64,000 bases of DNA from Halarcobacter anaerophilus (GTDB lineage Bacteria; Campylobacterota; Campylobacteria; Campylobacterales; Arcobacteraceae), in the NCBI RefSeq assembly GCF_006459125.1, contig NZ_CP041070.1, positions 1,116,001 through 1,180,000 on the forward strand, written 5' to 3'. Made by a program: the position numbers and the translations under genes. The notes below the pieces were generated by a model. It had not been told where the DNA came from. It ran no database searches and was given only the letters and a program-made list of their open reading frames with translations. This document shows, piece after piece, positions 26,817 to 35,564 of this stretch (position 1 is its first letter; each line of letters starts with the position of its first letter).

Positions 26817-27551
26817 TTAAGTATCTGTTTTATTTTTGTTTTCGGAATTAATCTCTTGTTTTAATTCTGCAATTTGTGAGAGCAACTCCTCTTTTGATTT
26901 ATTCTCTTTTTCAAGATCTTCTTCTAATTTTTTATTTGAAACTTTTATTTCATCGATTCTTTGAGTAATTGTAAGTTCTGCTTTACTAGCTAATTTATCA
27001 ATAGTATTAGGAACAAGTTTCTCACTAAATCCGGCAATAAAACACCAAATCATGGCTTTTAAAACATCATGATTTGTTTTAGGAAGGATTTGTTGGAAAA
27101 AGTTTAAAAAATCTCCTGAATAGTCTGCTTCTAAATTTGAAAATTCCGGGAAAAAACTTCCTTGAATAAGTCCTGAAGAAATAGTTGCATAAAAAATCAA
27201 TCCTAAAGTTCCCGAAATCAACAAAGATACATATATTTGAAGGATATTTATAATTTTTTCTTTCGGTACGAATTTATCAAGATGAGAAGAGGGAAGTTTA
27301 TTTATTCTAAGATAGTTATTAATTACTCCGCCTAACATTCCGCATAAAAAAAGTATCAACAGTAAAGGATATTTTTTCCCATCATCCCAAAAAAAATCAG
27401 GTCTTTTTATCATTAGAATCAAAAAGTTAATTGCAAGAACGGCTGCAATCATTGCATGAACTCTAAGGCTTAAAGTCAAATCTTTAAGCAGATTTTTCGT
27501 ATTTGTGGTCATTTGTTTAAAAGCTTGCATAAGATTTGCAGTTGGTTTCAT
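26817..27551 (-). CDS. Membrane protein with C-terminal coiled coil, unknown function
   Basis: 244 residues, not recognised. Three clear membrane segments (about 32-50, 62-84, 105-125) and a weaker fourth (about 165-183). Residues 190-240 are a charged heptad-like region (KLEEDLEKENKSKEELLSQI) predicted to form a coiled coil. It has no Cys or His motif tying it to hydrogenase chemistry. It is convergent with hydE2 (6-bp gap) and divergent from hypF (114 bp), so it interrupts the hydrogenase region on the opposite strand. Confidence 0.7.
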   Translation of the reverse strand: MKPTANLMQAFKQMTTNTKNLLKDLTLSLRVHAMIAAVLAINFLILMIKRPDFFWDDGKKYPLLLILFLCGMLGGVINNYLRINKLPSSHLDKFVPKEKIINILQIYVSLLISGTLGLIFYATISSGLIQGSFFPEFSNLEADYSGDFLNFFQQILPKTNHDVLKAMIWCFIAGFSEKLVPNTIDKLASKAELTITQRIDEIKVSNKKLEEDLEKENKSKEELLSQIAELKQEINSENKNKTDT

Positions 27552-27665
27552 TATAACCCCTTTGATATAATCTTTAGACTTATTTTATTATACATAAAAA
27601 TTGTCACAAACGGTGTCACAATTAATAAAAATTTTACTACAATTAGAAAAAAGATTAGGAAAAGT

Positions 27666-29885
27666 ATGAAGGCTGTTTATATTGAAGTAAAAGGTATAGT
27701 GCAAGGTGTAGGTTTCAGACCTTTTGTTTTTAATCTTGCAATTTCAAATAATCTTGCAGGATGGGTAAATAATGATGACAGAGGCGTTAATATAGTATTA
27801 GAAGGTTCTTCTTTAAATATAGAAAATTTTATTGAAACTTTAAAAAAAACTCCTCCGCCTTTGGCTAAAATAGACTCTCTTGAAACAAAAGAGATTAAAG
27901 CAAAAGAGTATAAAAAATTTGAGATAAAAAAGAGTGAAACAACTTCAAATAAAACAACAATAATCTCTCCTGATATGGCAATTTGCGAAGATTGTATAAA
28001 TGATATAAACGATAAAAACAATTTTAGATATAACTATGCTTTAACAAACTGTACAAACTGCGGACCTAGATACTCAATTATTAAAACAGTTCCTTATGAT
28101 AGATGTAATACTTCTATGAGTGATTTTATTATGTGCGAGGATTGCCAAAAAGAGTATGAAGAGCCTTCAAACAGGAGATATCATGCCCAACCCGTTTCTT
28201 GTGAAAAGTGTGGACCGAAAATTGCTTTATATGATAAAAACAATAATCTAATTTCAGAAGATAATAAAGCAATAAAAGAGATAGCTTTAAAAATAAATAG
28301 CGGAGAAATAGTCGCTATAAAAGGAATGGGAGGTTTTCATCTTATTTGCGATGCAACAAATGATAAAACTGTTGAACTTTTAAGAAAAAGAAAAAACAGA
28401 CCTGCAAAGCCTTTTGCTGTTATGTTTAAAGATATAAAGCAGTTAAAAGAGTTTGCAGACTTTACAAAAAAAGAGGAAGAGATAATTACTTCAAAAGAGA
28501 AACCTATTACTCTAATTAAAGCAAAAAGTTCATCTTTAAGTTTTTTTGTTGCACCTAATATTGACAGATTAGGGTGTTTTATTGCATATACTCCTTTACA
28601 TATAATTCTTTTTAAATATTTAAAAAATCCCATAATAGCAACAAGTGCAAATCTATCTGATGAACCGATTATCAGACAAAAAGATGAGTTGCTTGAAAAG
28701 CTTGCAAATGTGGTTGATTTTATATTAGATTATGACAGAGAGATTGTAAATGCCTGCGATGATTCAGTCGTACAAGTTGTAAATAATGAAATTTCAGTTT
28801 TAAGAAATGCCAGAGGTTATGCTCCCACATCTTTAAAAGCAGAGAAAAAAACAGCTAAAAAAATACTAGCTTTAGGCGCAAACCAAAAAGCAACAATAGC
28901 TTTGGCGTTTGAAGATAATCTGATTTTATCTCCTCATATAGGAGATTTGAATTCAATTACTTCTTTGGAGTATTTTGAAAGAACAATTGAAACTTTTAAA
29001 AGGTTTTATGATTTTGAACCTGAACTTATAGTTTGCGATAAACATCCAAATTATGAGAGTACAAAGTGGGCATTAAAACAAAATATTAAAACGGTGCAAA
29101 TTCAGCATCATTATGCCCATGCTCTTTCGACTATGGCTGAATACGGCTTAGATGAAGATGTTTTGGCTTTTTGTTTTGACGGAACAGGGTATGGCGATGA
29201 CGGAAATATTTGGGGAGGAGAGGTCTTTCTAGCAAATAAAAAAGAGTATAAAAGAGTAAATCATTTTAAATATTTTAGATTAATAGGCGGAGAAAAATCT
29301 ATAAAAGAGCCAAAAAGAGTAGCTCTTTCCCTTCTTTTTGAAACTTTTTCTTTAGATGAAGTATTAAAGCTTGATACTCCCACAGTAAATGCTTTTTCCG
29401 TAAATGAGATAAAACTTTTGCATACAGTTTGGCAAAAAGGTTTAAATGCACCACTTACAAGCTCTGTAGGAAGAATTTTTGATGCTGTTGCCTCTTTTAG
29501 TTCAATCGCCCAAACGCAAACCTATGAAGGAGAGACGGGACTTCAAATAGAGCAAGCATATGATAAAAAGATAAAAGAGTTTTACTCTTATGAAATAAAA
29601 AATGGAAATATAGATTTAACAAAAGCAGTAGAAGAGCTAATAAAAGATAAGCAAAAAGAGTTAATTTGCTCAAAATTTATAAATATGTTAGTTGATATTA
29701 TAATAACAATATCTTTAAAATATGATCTGCCTATAGTGCTTACGGGAGGAGTTTTTCAAAATAAAACTCTTTTGGAACTGGTCTGTAAAAAACTGGAAAA
29801 AGAAGGTAAAAAATATTATTACTCAAAAAGAGTTCCTTTAAATGACGGAGGAATAGCTTTAGGACAACTCTACTCTCAAATTTAA
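27666..29885 (+). CDS. hypF: Carbamoyltransferase HypF, [NiFe] hydrogenase maturation
   Basis: 739 residues from ATG 27666; earlier in-frame codons are non-coding upstream DNA and AGGAAAAG lies just before this start. Domains in order: acylphosphatase (VQGVGFRPFVFNLA at 12-25), two zinc fingers (CEDC-x18-CTNC at 107-132; a second CxxC-x18-CxxC at about 157-182), a YrdC-like domain with KGMGGFHLICDA near 220, and a Kae1-like domain with QHHYAHALS, FCFDGTGYGDDGNIWGGE and TGGVFQNK, ending PLNDGGIALGQL. It uses carbamoyl phosphate and ATP to make the thiocarbamate on HypE that becomes the CN ligands. It is separated from hypBCDEA by 3 kb. Confidence 0.96.
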   Translation: MKAVYIEVKGIVQGVGFRPFVFNLAISNNLAGWVNNDDRGVNIVLEGSSLNIENFIETLKKTPPPLAKIDSLETKEIKAKEYKKFEIKKSETTSNKTTIISPDMAICEDCINDINDKNNFRYNYALTNCTNCGPRYSIIKTVPYDRCNTSMSDFIMCEDCQKEYEEPSNRRYHAQPVSCEKCGPKIALYDKNNNLISEDNKAIKEIALKINSGEIVAIKGMGGFHLICDATNDKTVELLRKRKNRPAKPFAVMFKDIKQLKEFADFTKKEEEIITSKEKPITLIKAKSSSLSFFVAPNIDRLGCFIAYTPLHIILFKYLKNPIIATSANLSDEPIIRQKDELLEKLANVVDFILDYDREIVNACDDSVVQVVNNEISVLRNARGYAPTSLKAEKKTAKKILALGANQKATIALAFEDNLILSPHIGDLNSITSLEYFERTIETFKRFYDFEPELIVCDKHPNYESTKWALKQNIKTVQIQHHYAHALSTMAEYGLDEDVLAFCFDGTGYGDDGNIWGGEVFLANKKEYKRVNHFKYFRLIGGEKSIKEPKRVALSLLFETFSLDEVLKLDTPTVNAFSVNEIKLLHTVWQKGLNAPLTSSVGRIFDAVASFSSIAQTQTYEGETGLQIEQAYDKKIKEFYSYEIKNGNIDLTKAVEELIKDKQKELICSKFINMLVDIIITISLKYDLPIVLTGGVFQNKTLLELVCKKLEKEGKKYYYSKRVPLNDGGIALGQLYSQI

Positions 29886-29984
29886 TAGATAAAAGTTTCA
29901 AGAAAATTTTATAAAAATTCCTTAAAATGACTTTTAACTCACTTTTAGATAAAATCAATACTTCAAATTTTTACAAGGTGAGTT

Positions 29985-31331
29985 ATGTCAATAACAAGAT
30001 TTAGTAGATTAGGATTTATTTTAGCTGCAGTAGGTTCTGCAGTTGGGTTGGGAAATATTTGGAAGTTTCCCTATGTTACGGGAGAATACGGCGGTGGAGC
30101 TTTTGTTTTAGTATATTTGATTACAGCACTTTTTATAGGTATATTTGTATTAATAGCTGAACTGTTAATCGGTAAAATTGGACAAAGTGATGCTGTTTCC
30201 ATGTTTGAAAAACTTGCGGTTAAAAATAAAAAAAGATGGAAATTTGCAGGTTTTATCGTAGTTTTACCTTTAATAATTCTTTCATACTATTCTGTAGTAA
30301 TCGGTTGGATTTTTCATTATATTGCAATCTCTTTTGAAAAATTACCCACAACGGTAAAAGAATCAACCGACAATTTTATGAATCTTTTAACAACTGATTA
30401 TCAAACACAACTTTTTTATCATACTTTGGTATTTATTTTAGTTACGGCAATTGTTTTAAAAGGAATCAAAGAAGGAATTGAAAAGATAAATAAAGTATTA
30501 ATGCCTCTTCTTGGAATTATATTAGTTATTTTATTTATATATTCAATAAATATCAGTGCTTTTTCAAAAGCAGTCCATTTTATGTTTGACCCTGATTTCT
30601 CAAAACTTACATCAACAGCCGTAGTTGTAGCAATAGGTCAGGCTTTTTATACTTTATCTTTAGGAATGGGGATTATTATTACCTATGCTGCTTCTTTGCC
30701 AAAACATACGAATATCGTAAAATCTTCGGTTTTAATTGCAATTATTGATACAATAGTTGCAGTTGTGGCAGGACTTATAATCTTTACTCTTCTTTTTGAC
30801 AAAGGAGCCGAATCAACAAAAGGTGCAGGTTTGGTCTTTATCTCTTTGCCTTCTGTTTTTTACGAGTTTGGAAGTGCGGGAAAATTTTTGGCACTACTTT
30901 TCTTTATTGCTATTGCTTTTGCGGGTATTACTTCTGCAATCTCTATGATGGAACCGACTGTACTTTATTTGATTGAAAGATATAAAATGACAAGAGCCAA
31001 AGCTGCATTAATTTGTAGTGCTTTTTTCTATCTTTTAGGTATAGTAACTCTTTTTTCAAATATTACGGATTATGCCCCTTCTTTACAAGTAGGAGATAAA
31101 AGTTTTTTTGACTGGGTAGATTTTGTCTGTTCTACGATATTGGTTCCTTTTGGAGGTATTTTAGTAGCTATTTTCGTAGGATATAATATGGATAGAGAAA
31201 AAATCAAAGAAGAACTTATTCCGGTCATGGGAAAATCTCTTTTTAAAATCTGGTTTTTTATGATTAGATATATAATTCCTGTTGCACTTGTAGCGGTAAT
31301 TTTAAATGAAACAGGATTGTTTAAATTCTAA
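29985..31331 (+). CDS. Sodium-dependent transporter, SNF/NSS family
   Basis: 448 residues with 11-12 membrane helices. The N-terminal RLGFILAAVGSAVGLGNIWK and FPYVTGEYGGGAFVLVY are the Na+-site signatures of neurotransmitter:sodium symporters (LeuT-like). It should import an amino acid or related organic solute with Na+. Substrate unknown. It is bordered by hypF and by a two-way terminator and has no visible link to hydrogen metabolism. AAGGTGAG precedes the ATG. Confidence 0.92.
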   Translation: MSITRFSRLGFILAAVGSAVGLGNIWKFPYVTGEYGGGAFVLVYLITALFIGIFVLIAELLIGKIGQSDAVSMFEKLAVKNKKRWKFAGFIVVLPLIILSYYSVVIGWIFHYIAISFEKLPTTVKESTDNFMNLLTTDYQTQLFYHTLVFILVTAIVLKGIKEGIEKINKVLMPLLGIILVILFIYSINISAFSKAVHFMFDPDFSKLTSTAVVVAIGQAFYTLSLGMGIIITYAASLPKHTNIVKSSVLIAIIDTIVAVVAGLIIFTLLFDKGAESTKGAGLVFISLPSVFYEFGSAGKFLALLFFIAIAFAGITSAISMMEPTVLYLIERYKMTRAKAALICSAFFYLLGIVTLFSNITDYAPSLQVGDKSFFDWVDFVCSTILVPFGGILVAIFVGYNMDREKIKEELIPVMGKSLFKIWFFMIRYIIPVALVAVILNETGLFKF

Positions 31332-31351
31332 GAGGTTTTTCTCTTAGAATT
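31324..31351. terminator. Bidirectional terminator between SNF transporter and DUF3817 gene
   Basis: AATTCTAAGAG (31324-31334), loop GTTTTT, CTCTTAGAATT (31341-31351); perfect 11-bp stem overlapping both convergent gene ends. Confidence 0.8.
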
Positions 31352-31646
31352 AATTATTAGCTCTGACTTTTACTCTTCTTTCTATAAAAAATGCTCCAAA
31401 AGGTATTAGTGAAAGTACAAAAAGTTGAAACATAAAACCTATATTCCAGTTCTCTTTTATTTTTGCCTGAAAAAGTGAAAACATAAAAATAAGAAACAAA
31501 ATACCGTGAATCATTCCAAAAACTTTTACAGGGTAAGGATTTTGTCCTACATATTTAATAGGCATAGCAATAAAAACTAAAAGTAAAAAAGATAGACCCT
31601 CTGTTGCAGAGATTAGTCTAAATCTATTTAAAGCATTGGTAAACAT
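31350..31646 (-). CDS. DUF3817-family small membrane protein
   Basis: 98 residues with three membrane helices. The N-terminal FRLISATEGLSFLLLVFIAMPIKY and then VKVFGMIHGILFLIFM match the DUF3817 (YdzA-like) family, whose function is unknown. The two histidine/arginine-containing helices are typical. Monocistronic. Confidence 0.8.
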   Translation of the reverse strand: MFTNALNRFRLISATEGLSFLLLVFIAMPIKYVGQNPYPVKVFGMIHGILFLIFMFSLFQAKIKENWNIGFMFQLFVLSLIPFGAFFIERRVKVRANN

Positions 31647-31753
31647 AAGTATCCTTTATTTTTCTTGTAATAATAATAAGATAAAATTATATTAACTTTA
31701 TGTAAATAATAAAAATTATCTCTTTATAAAAGTTTAATATTTTATTGTATAAT

Positions 31754-32413
31754 CTATGTGTAGTATAAATCTTTTAAAATCTCTATTTGTTTGTTTTGCA
31801 GATAATTAAACTTAAATTCACACTCTTTTAAATAGTAAAAAAAGTTCTCTTCATCGACACCTTTATATTTTTTAAGACTCTCTTCTAAATATTTCCAAAA
31901 AACACTTAACGGAGTTGCATACGCATAATGGGAATATATTTTGTGCCATTTTAAATAATCCTCAAAATTCTTGCTGTCTTCACCTCTGTCGTATTTTGTA
32001 AGTTTGGGCATTAAAAGAGTAAAAACTTTTCTATTTGAGTAAAATCCTAATATATTGATTGCTTTGTATAAAGATCTTTTCTTATCTCTTTTTTGTCTTT
32101 TTGTAAAGTAGTAATACTCTTCATATGAGCTGTTGTCCAAAATCGAACTATAATGCTCATTTTCTAAAAAGTAAGCTATAAGTTTTCTAAAAAGGGAATA
32201 TCTATTTTGAATTGTTCTATAATTTACATTAAGTATTTTTGCGCATTTGTTTGCATTTATATTATTACAAAAAAGTTCTATAACTCTCAGATCCGTGTTG
32301 ATTTTCTTAGGAGAGAATTTTCTTTTACAAACACTGCATTTTTTATAGTTGTCTTTTAAGTTATAGACCCTTTTACTTTTACAATAAGGACAGTTCATTT
32401 TATATATCTTCAC
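31754..32413 (-). CDS. IS1595-type transposase-like protein, probably catalytically degenerate
   Basis: 219 residues. A zinc ribbon (CPYC-x15-CSVC, residues 9-31) is followed by a helix-turn-helix-like stretch (NANKCAKILNVNYRTIQNR, about 53-71). The C-terminus SVFWKYLEESLKKYKGV and FFYYLKECEFKFNY matches the end of the ISXO2/IS1595 transposase domain. The expected first catalytic Asp context (VDES) reads LDNS, and the middle of the domain is shorter than usual, so DDE chemistry is doubtful. No flanking terminal inverted repeats were noticed. It may be a decayed insertion or a domesticated DNA-binding protein. It is divergent from hypB across a 211-bp gap. Confidence 0.6.
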   Translation of the reverse strand: MKIYKMNCPYCKSKRVYNLKDNYKKCSVCKRKFSPKKINTDLRVIELFCNNINANKCAKILNVNYRTIQNRYSLFRKLIAYFLENEHYSSILDNSSYEEYYYFTKRQKRDKKRSLYKAINILGFYSNRKVFTLLMPKLTKYDRGEDSKNFEDYLKWHKIYSHYAYATPLSVFWKYLEESLKKYKGVDEENFFYYLKECEFKFNYLQNKQIEILKDLYYT

Positions 32414-32552
32414 TTTAAAAATTTTTTACTTTTATAATAAATACAAAAGAATTTAAACAATATAATTTTATAAGAATTATATAGTTCAAATAATACATAA
32501 GAGTACCATAATCTTAGTTTAATTTTAGGTTACATAGACTAGACTAAATTAA

Positions 32553-32568
32553 ATGAATAGATATTCAT
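32553..32568. promoter_or_regulatory. Putative H2-regulon operator 4 (hypB promoter)
   Basis: ATGAAT-AGAT-ATTCAT, a perfect 6-4-6 inverted repeat 56 bp before hypB, same layout as site 1 before tetR. It lies in the 211-bp gap shared with the divergent transposase-like gene. The rest of the gap is AT-rich; a purine-rich run before 32625 includes the hypB ribosome site AAAAGGA. Confidence 0.6.
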
Positions 32569-32624
32569 AGTTAAAAAATATAAAAAAATTCTCTTAAAAA
32601 AAAGAGAAAAAAAAGGATAAAATT

Positions 32625-33422
32625 ATGTGTAAAGATTGCGGTTGTAGTATAACAGACCATCACCATCATGATCATGAACACTCTCATGAACATTCACACG
32701 ACCATAGTCATGGAGACAGTGTTCCTCATCAAGCAGCTCATGAAACACTTCACCATAATCCACAGTTAAATGATAGCAAAACAATCTCTGTTATTCAAAA
32801 AATTTTAGATAAAAACGATCATGAAGCAGCACATAACAGAGCACATTTCAATGACTACAAAGTTTTAGGAATAAATCTTATGAGTAGTCCCGGAAGCGGT
32901 AAAACAACACTTCTTGAACATTTGATGCCTCTTGCTGATTTTAAATTCGGTGTTGTTGAAGGTGACTTGGAAACAAATAAAGATGCAGACAGATTAAAAG
33001 AAAAAAATATAAAAGCAGTACAGATTCAAACAGGAAGTGCTTGCCACTTAGATGCTTTTATGGTTCACAAAGGTTTACACGATATGCCTTTAGATGATAT
33101 TGACGTATGTTTTGTAGAAAACGTAGGAAATCTTGTTTGTCCCGCTTCATATGATGTGGGAACTCATTTAAATATTGTTTTGGTTTCTGTTCCTGAAGGG
33201 GAAGATAAAATTGCAAAATATCCCGTAATGTTTAGAGCGGCAGATTTGATTTTATTTACAAAAACAGATTTACTTCCTTATTTTGAATATGATTTGGAAA
33301 AAGAGAAAGCAGAAGCTAGAAAATTAAAACCCAACGTTGATATTTTAGAAGTTTCAATAAAAGACAAAGACTCTTTACAAGCAGTTGTAGATTGGATTAA
33401 TTATAAAAGAAAATTTAGATAA
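32625..33422 (+). CDS. hypB: Hydrogenase nickel incorporation GTPase HypB
   Basis: 265 residues. The N-terminal MCKDCGCS is the high-affinity CxxCGC nickel motif, followed by a His-rich region (residues 12-50) able to store Ni or Zn. The GTPase domain begins near 86 with the P-loop SSPGSGKTTLLE. ENVGNLVCP near 167 contains metal-site residues of the switch region, and FTKTD the guanine motif. It inserts Ni into the large subunit with HypA. First gene of hypBCD-amidotransferase-hypE-hypA. In related organisms HypAB can also serve urease; none is in this window. Confidence 0.96.
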   Translation: MCKDCGCSITDHHHHDHEHSHEHSHDHSHGDSVPHQAAHETLHHNPQLNDSKTISVIQKILDKNDHEAAHNRAHFNDYKVLGINLMSSPGSGKTTLLEHLMPLADFKFGVVEGDLETNKDADRLKEKNIKAVQIQTGSACHLDAFMVHKGLHDMPLDDIDVCFVENVGNLVCPASYDVGTHLNIVLVSVPEGEDKIAKYPVMFRAADLILFTKTDLLPYFEYDLEKEKAEARKLKPNVDILEVSIKDKDSLQAVVDWINYKRKFR

Positions 33423-33431
33423 GGGAATAAG

Positions 33432-33716
33432 ATGTGTTTATCAATACCATCAAAAATTACGAAAATAGATGAAAAAAACAATATTGCAACTGTAGATACT
33501 ATGGGAGTAGAAAGACAGGCAAGTCTTGATTTAATCGATCAAGAAGTAAATGTCGGAGATTATGTTTTGATTCATATTGGTTTTGCAATGAATAAAATAG
33601 ATGAAAAAGATGCATTATCCTCTTTGGAAGTATATAAAGAGATTATCGAAAAAATGGAAGAAGAGGATAGGCGTCAAGCTATTTTAGAGGATGATGCCTG
33701 TCCTAACAGAGGTTAA
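33432..33716 (+). CDS. hypC: Hydrogenase assembly chaperone HypC
   Basis: 94 residues beginning MCLSIPSKI; the essential Cys2 binds HypD and the large-subunit precursor. A beta-barrel core (VDTMGVERQASLDLI, VLIHIGFAMNKIDEKDA) is followed by an acidic tail. The family length is 75-95. It carries the Fe(CN)2CO unit from HypD to the large subunit. Nine bases after hypB and 2 bases before hypD. Confidence 0.95.
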   Translation: MCLSIPSKITKIDEKNNIATVDTMGVERQASLDLIDQEVNVGDYVLIHIGFAMNKIDEKDALSSLEVYKEIIEKMEEEDRRQAILEDDACPNRG

Positions 33717-33718
33717 AA

Positions 33719-34843
33719 ATGTCTGAACTTAAATTAAAAGACCTTTATGACGGGTTTAGAGATCCAAAGGCAATTAAAGCATTAAAAAAATTAATTGATG
33801 AAGAGGCAAAAAATTTACCTAAAAAAATAAGAGTAATGGAAGTATGCGGAGGGCATACGCATACGATTATGAAATACGGTTTAAATCAACTTATGCCTTC
33901 AAATATCGAGTTTATACACGGTCCTGGGTGTCCTGTTTGCGTGATGCCAAAAGAGAGAATAGACCATGCTTATATTTTAAGTTTGCAAGAGAATGTGATT
34001 TTAGTAACCTTAGGAGATATGATAAAAGTTCCCGGAAGTCATGGGAGTTTGCAAGATGCAAGAAGTAAAGGTGCAGATGTAAGATTTGTATACTCTCCTT
34101 TGGATACAATAAAAATTGCACTTGAAAACCCTGATAAAAAGATTATCTTTTTTGCGATAGGGTTTGAAACAACAACTCCAATGACGGCAGCACTTCTTGA
34201 ACATATAACAAAAAGAAAAATTGACAATATCTTTTTTCATATAAATCATATTACGGTTCCTCAACCTATGAAAGTTTTATTAGAGAGTGATGACTGTAAA
34301 ATAGATGCTTTTATAGGACCCTCTCATGTTAGCGTAATAACAGGTTCTAAAATATATGAAGAGTTTGTAAAAGATTATAAAAGACCTGTAGTTGTTGCAG
34401 GTTTTGAACCTGTAGATGTAATGCAGTCAATTTTAGCAATAGCAAAACAGTTTAATGAAAACAGATGTGAACTTGAAATAGAGTATTCAAGAGCGGTATC
34501 TCATGACGGAAATATTGCCGCACAAAAATTAATCGATAAATATTTTACAAAAGCAACACACTTTAGATGGAGAGGTTTAGGCGATATCCCGGATTCAGCT
34601 TTAAGATTAAGAGACGAATATGCCTATCTTGATGCTGAAATTATATATAAAGATATTTTGCCAAATGAAAAAATCGATGATCATAAACTCTGTATTTGCG
34701 GAGATATTATGAGAGGAGTCGCTAAGCCTCATGACTGTAAAGTTTTTGGCAAAGCCTGTAATCCTAGTTCTCCTCTAGGAAGTTGTATGGTGAGTAGTGA
34801 AGGTGCTTGCAGCGCCTATTATAAATATGGGAATCTATTATAA
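33719..34843 (+). CDS. hypD: Hydrogenase formation protein HypD
   Basis: 374 residues. Conserved motifs: VCGGHTHTIMKYG near residue 41, GPGCPVCVMP near 66, GFETTTPMTA near 148, and a C-terminal Cys-rich [4Fe-4S] region (CICGDIMRGVAKPHDC, then CNPSSPLGSCMVSSEGAC). It is the scaffold with HypC on which the Fe(CN)2CO moiety is built. Followed one base later by the amidotransferase gene. Confidence 0.96.
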   Translation: MSELKLKDLYDGFRDPKAIKALKKLIDEEAKNLPKKIRVMEVCGGHTHTIMKYGLNQLMPSNIEFIHGPGCPVCVMPKERIDHAYILSLQENVILVTLGDMIKVPGSHGSLQDARSKGADVRFVYSPLDTIKIALENPDKKIIFFAIGFETTTPMTAALLEHITKRKIDNIFFHINHITVPQPMKVLLESDDCKIDAFIGPSHVSVITGSKIYEEFVKDYKRPVVVAGFEPVDVMQSILAIAKQFNENRCELEIEYSRAVSHDGNIAAQKLIDKYFTKATHFRWRGLGDIPDSALRLRDEYAYLDAEIIYKDILPNEKIDDHKLCICGDIMRGVAKPHDCKVFGKACNPSSPLGSCMVSSEGACSAYYKYGNLL

Positions 34844-34844
34844 A

Positions 34845-35564
34845 ATGAAAAAACTTTTTATTATAAAAACAGGAAAAACTTTTAAAAATACATTAGAAGA
34901 AAACGGTGATTTTGAAGATTGGGTAATTAAAAGAATCGATAATGAAAATTTGGAAAAAAAAGTTATTGATATTCAAGCGGGACATCCTCTTCCGAATTTA
35001 GAGGAGTGTGCAGGAGTTGTTTTAACAGGTTCTCACTCAATGGTTACCGATGAAGAGCCTTGGAGTCTAAAAATTGAAAAATGGATACCATCTTTAATTG
35101 AAAATTCTATACCTCTTCTTGGTATTTGTTACGGACATCAATTATTGGCAAAAAGTATGCAGGGCTTTAGTACCTATCATAAAAAAGGTATGGAAATAGG
35201 AACGGTGAATATAAGTTTGACTAAAGAAGCAAAAGATGATGAACTCTTTAAAAATTTACCTGAAAGTTTCAAAGCTCATACAATCCATTCCCAAACAGTT
35301 GAAGAACTTCCTAAAGATACAATAAGATTGGCTTTTAATACCCATGATAAAAACCATAGTTTTAGAATAGGGAAAAATGCCTGGGGAGTACAGTTTCATC
35401 CTGAATATGATAAAAATATTATGAAATCATATATTAAAGAGGTTTCAAAAGCTAAAGAGCTGCCTTTAGAAGAGTTGTTAAACAATGTAGAAGAGACCAA
35501 AGAAGCGAATTTTGTTTTAAAAAGATTTGGAGAAATAGTAGAAAAAGAGGTTGACAATGACTAA
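34845..35564 (+). CDS. Class I glutamine amidotransferase-like protein inside the hyp operon
   Basis: 239 residues from ATG 34845, directly after the hypD stop. GICYGHQLLA near residue 99 carries the nucleophile Cys, and QFHPEYD near 183 carries the His-Glu pair, so the triad is intact. The fold is that of GMP-synthase-like class I amidotransferases without a synthetase partner domain. It overlaps the hypE start by 8 bp, so it is translated with the Hyp proteins. Known family members hydrolyse glutamine or gamma-glutamyl compounds. No amidotransferase is part of the standard Hyp pathway. A link through ammonia for carbamoyl phosphate is speculation; a chance operon passenger is equally possible. 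Confidence 0.85.
   Translation: MKKLFIIKTGKTFKNTLEENGDFEDWVIKRIDNENLEKKVIDIQAGHPLPNLEECAGVVLTGSHSMVTDEEPWSLKIEKWIPSLIENSIPLLGICYGHQLLAKSMQGFSTYHKKGMEIGTVNISLTKEAKDDELFKNLPESFKAHTIHSQTVEELPKDTIRLAFNTHDKNHSFRIGKNAWGVQFHPEYDKNIMKSYIKEVSKAKELPLEELLNNVEETKEANFVLKRFGEIVEKEVDND

Noticed and set aside
27600-27623. Direct repeat TGTCACA ... TGTCACA in the hypF promoter
   Set aside because: Only two copies, not inverted, not seen at the other hydrogenase promoters; insufficient to call an operator.
27513-27665. Longer reading of hypF by 51 codons
   Set aside because: The extension is AT-rich promoter DNA between divergent genes, and HypF proteins begin at the acylphosphatase domain.
32640-32740. Repeated CAT/CAC-rich DNA at the start of hypB
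   Set aside because: This is the His-rich nickel-storage region of HypB and not a DNA repeat element.
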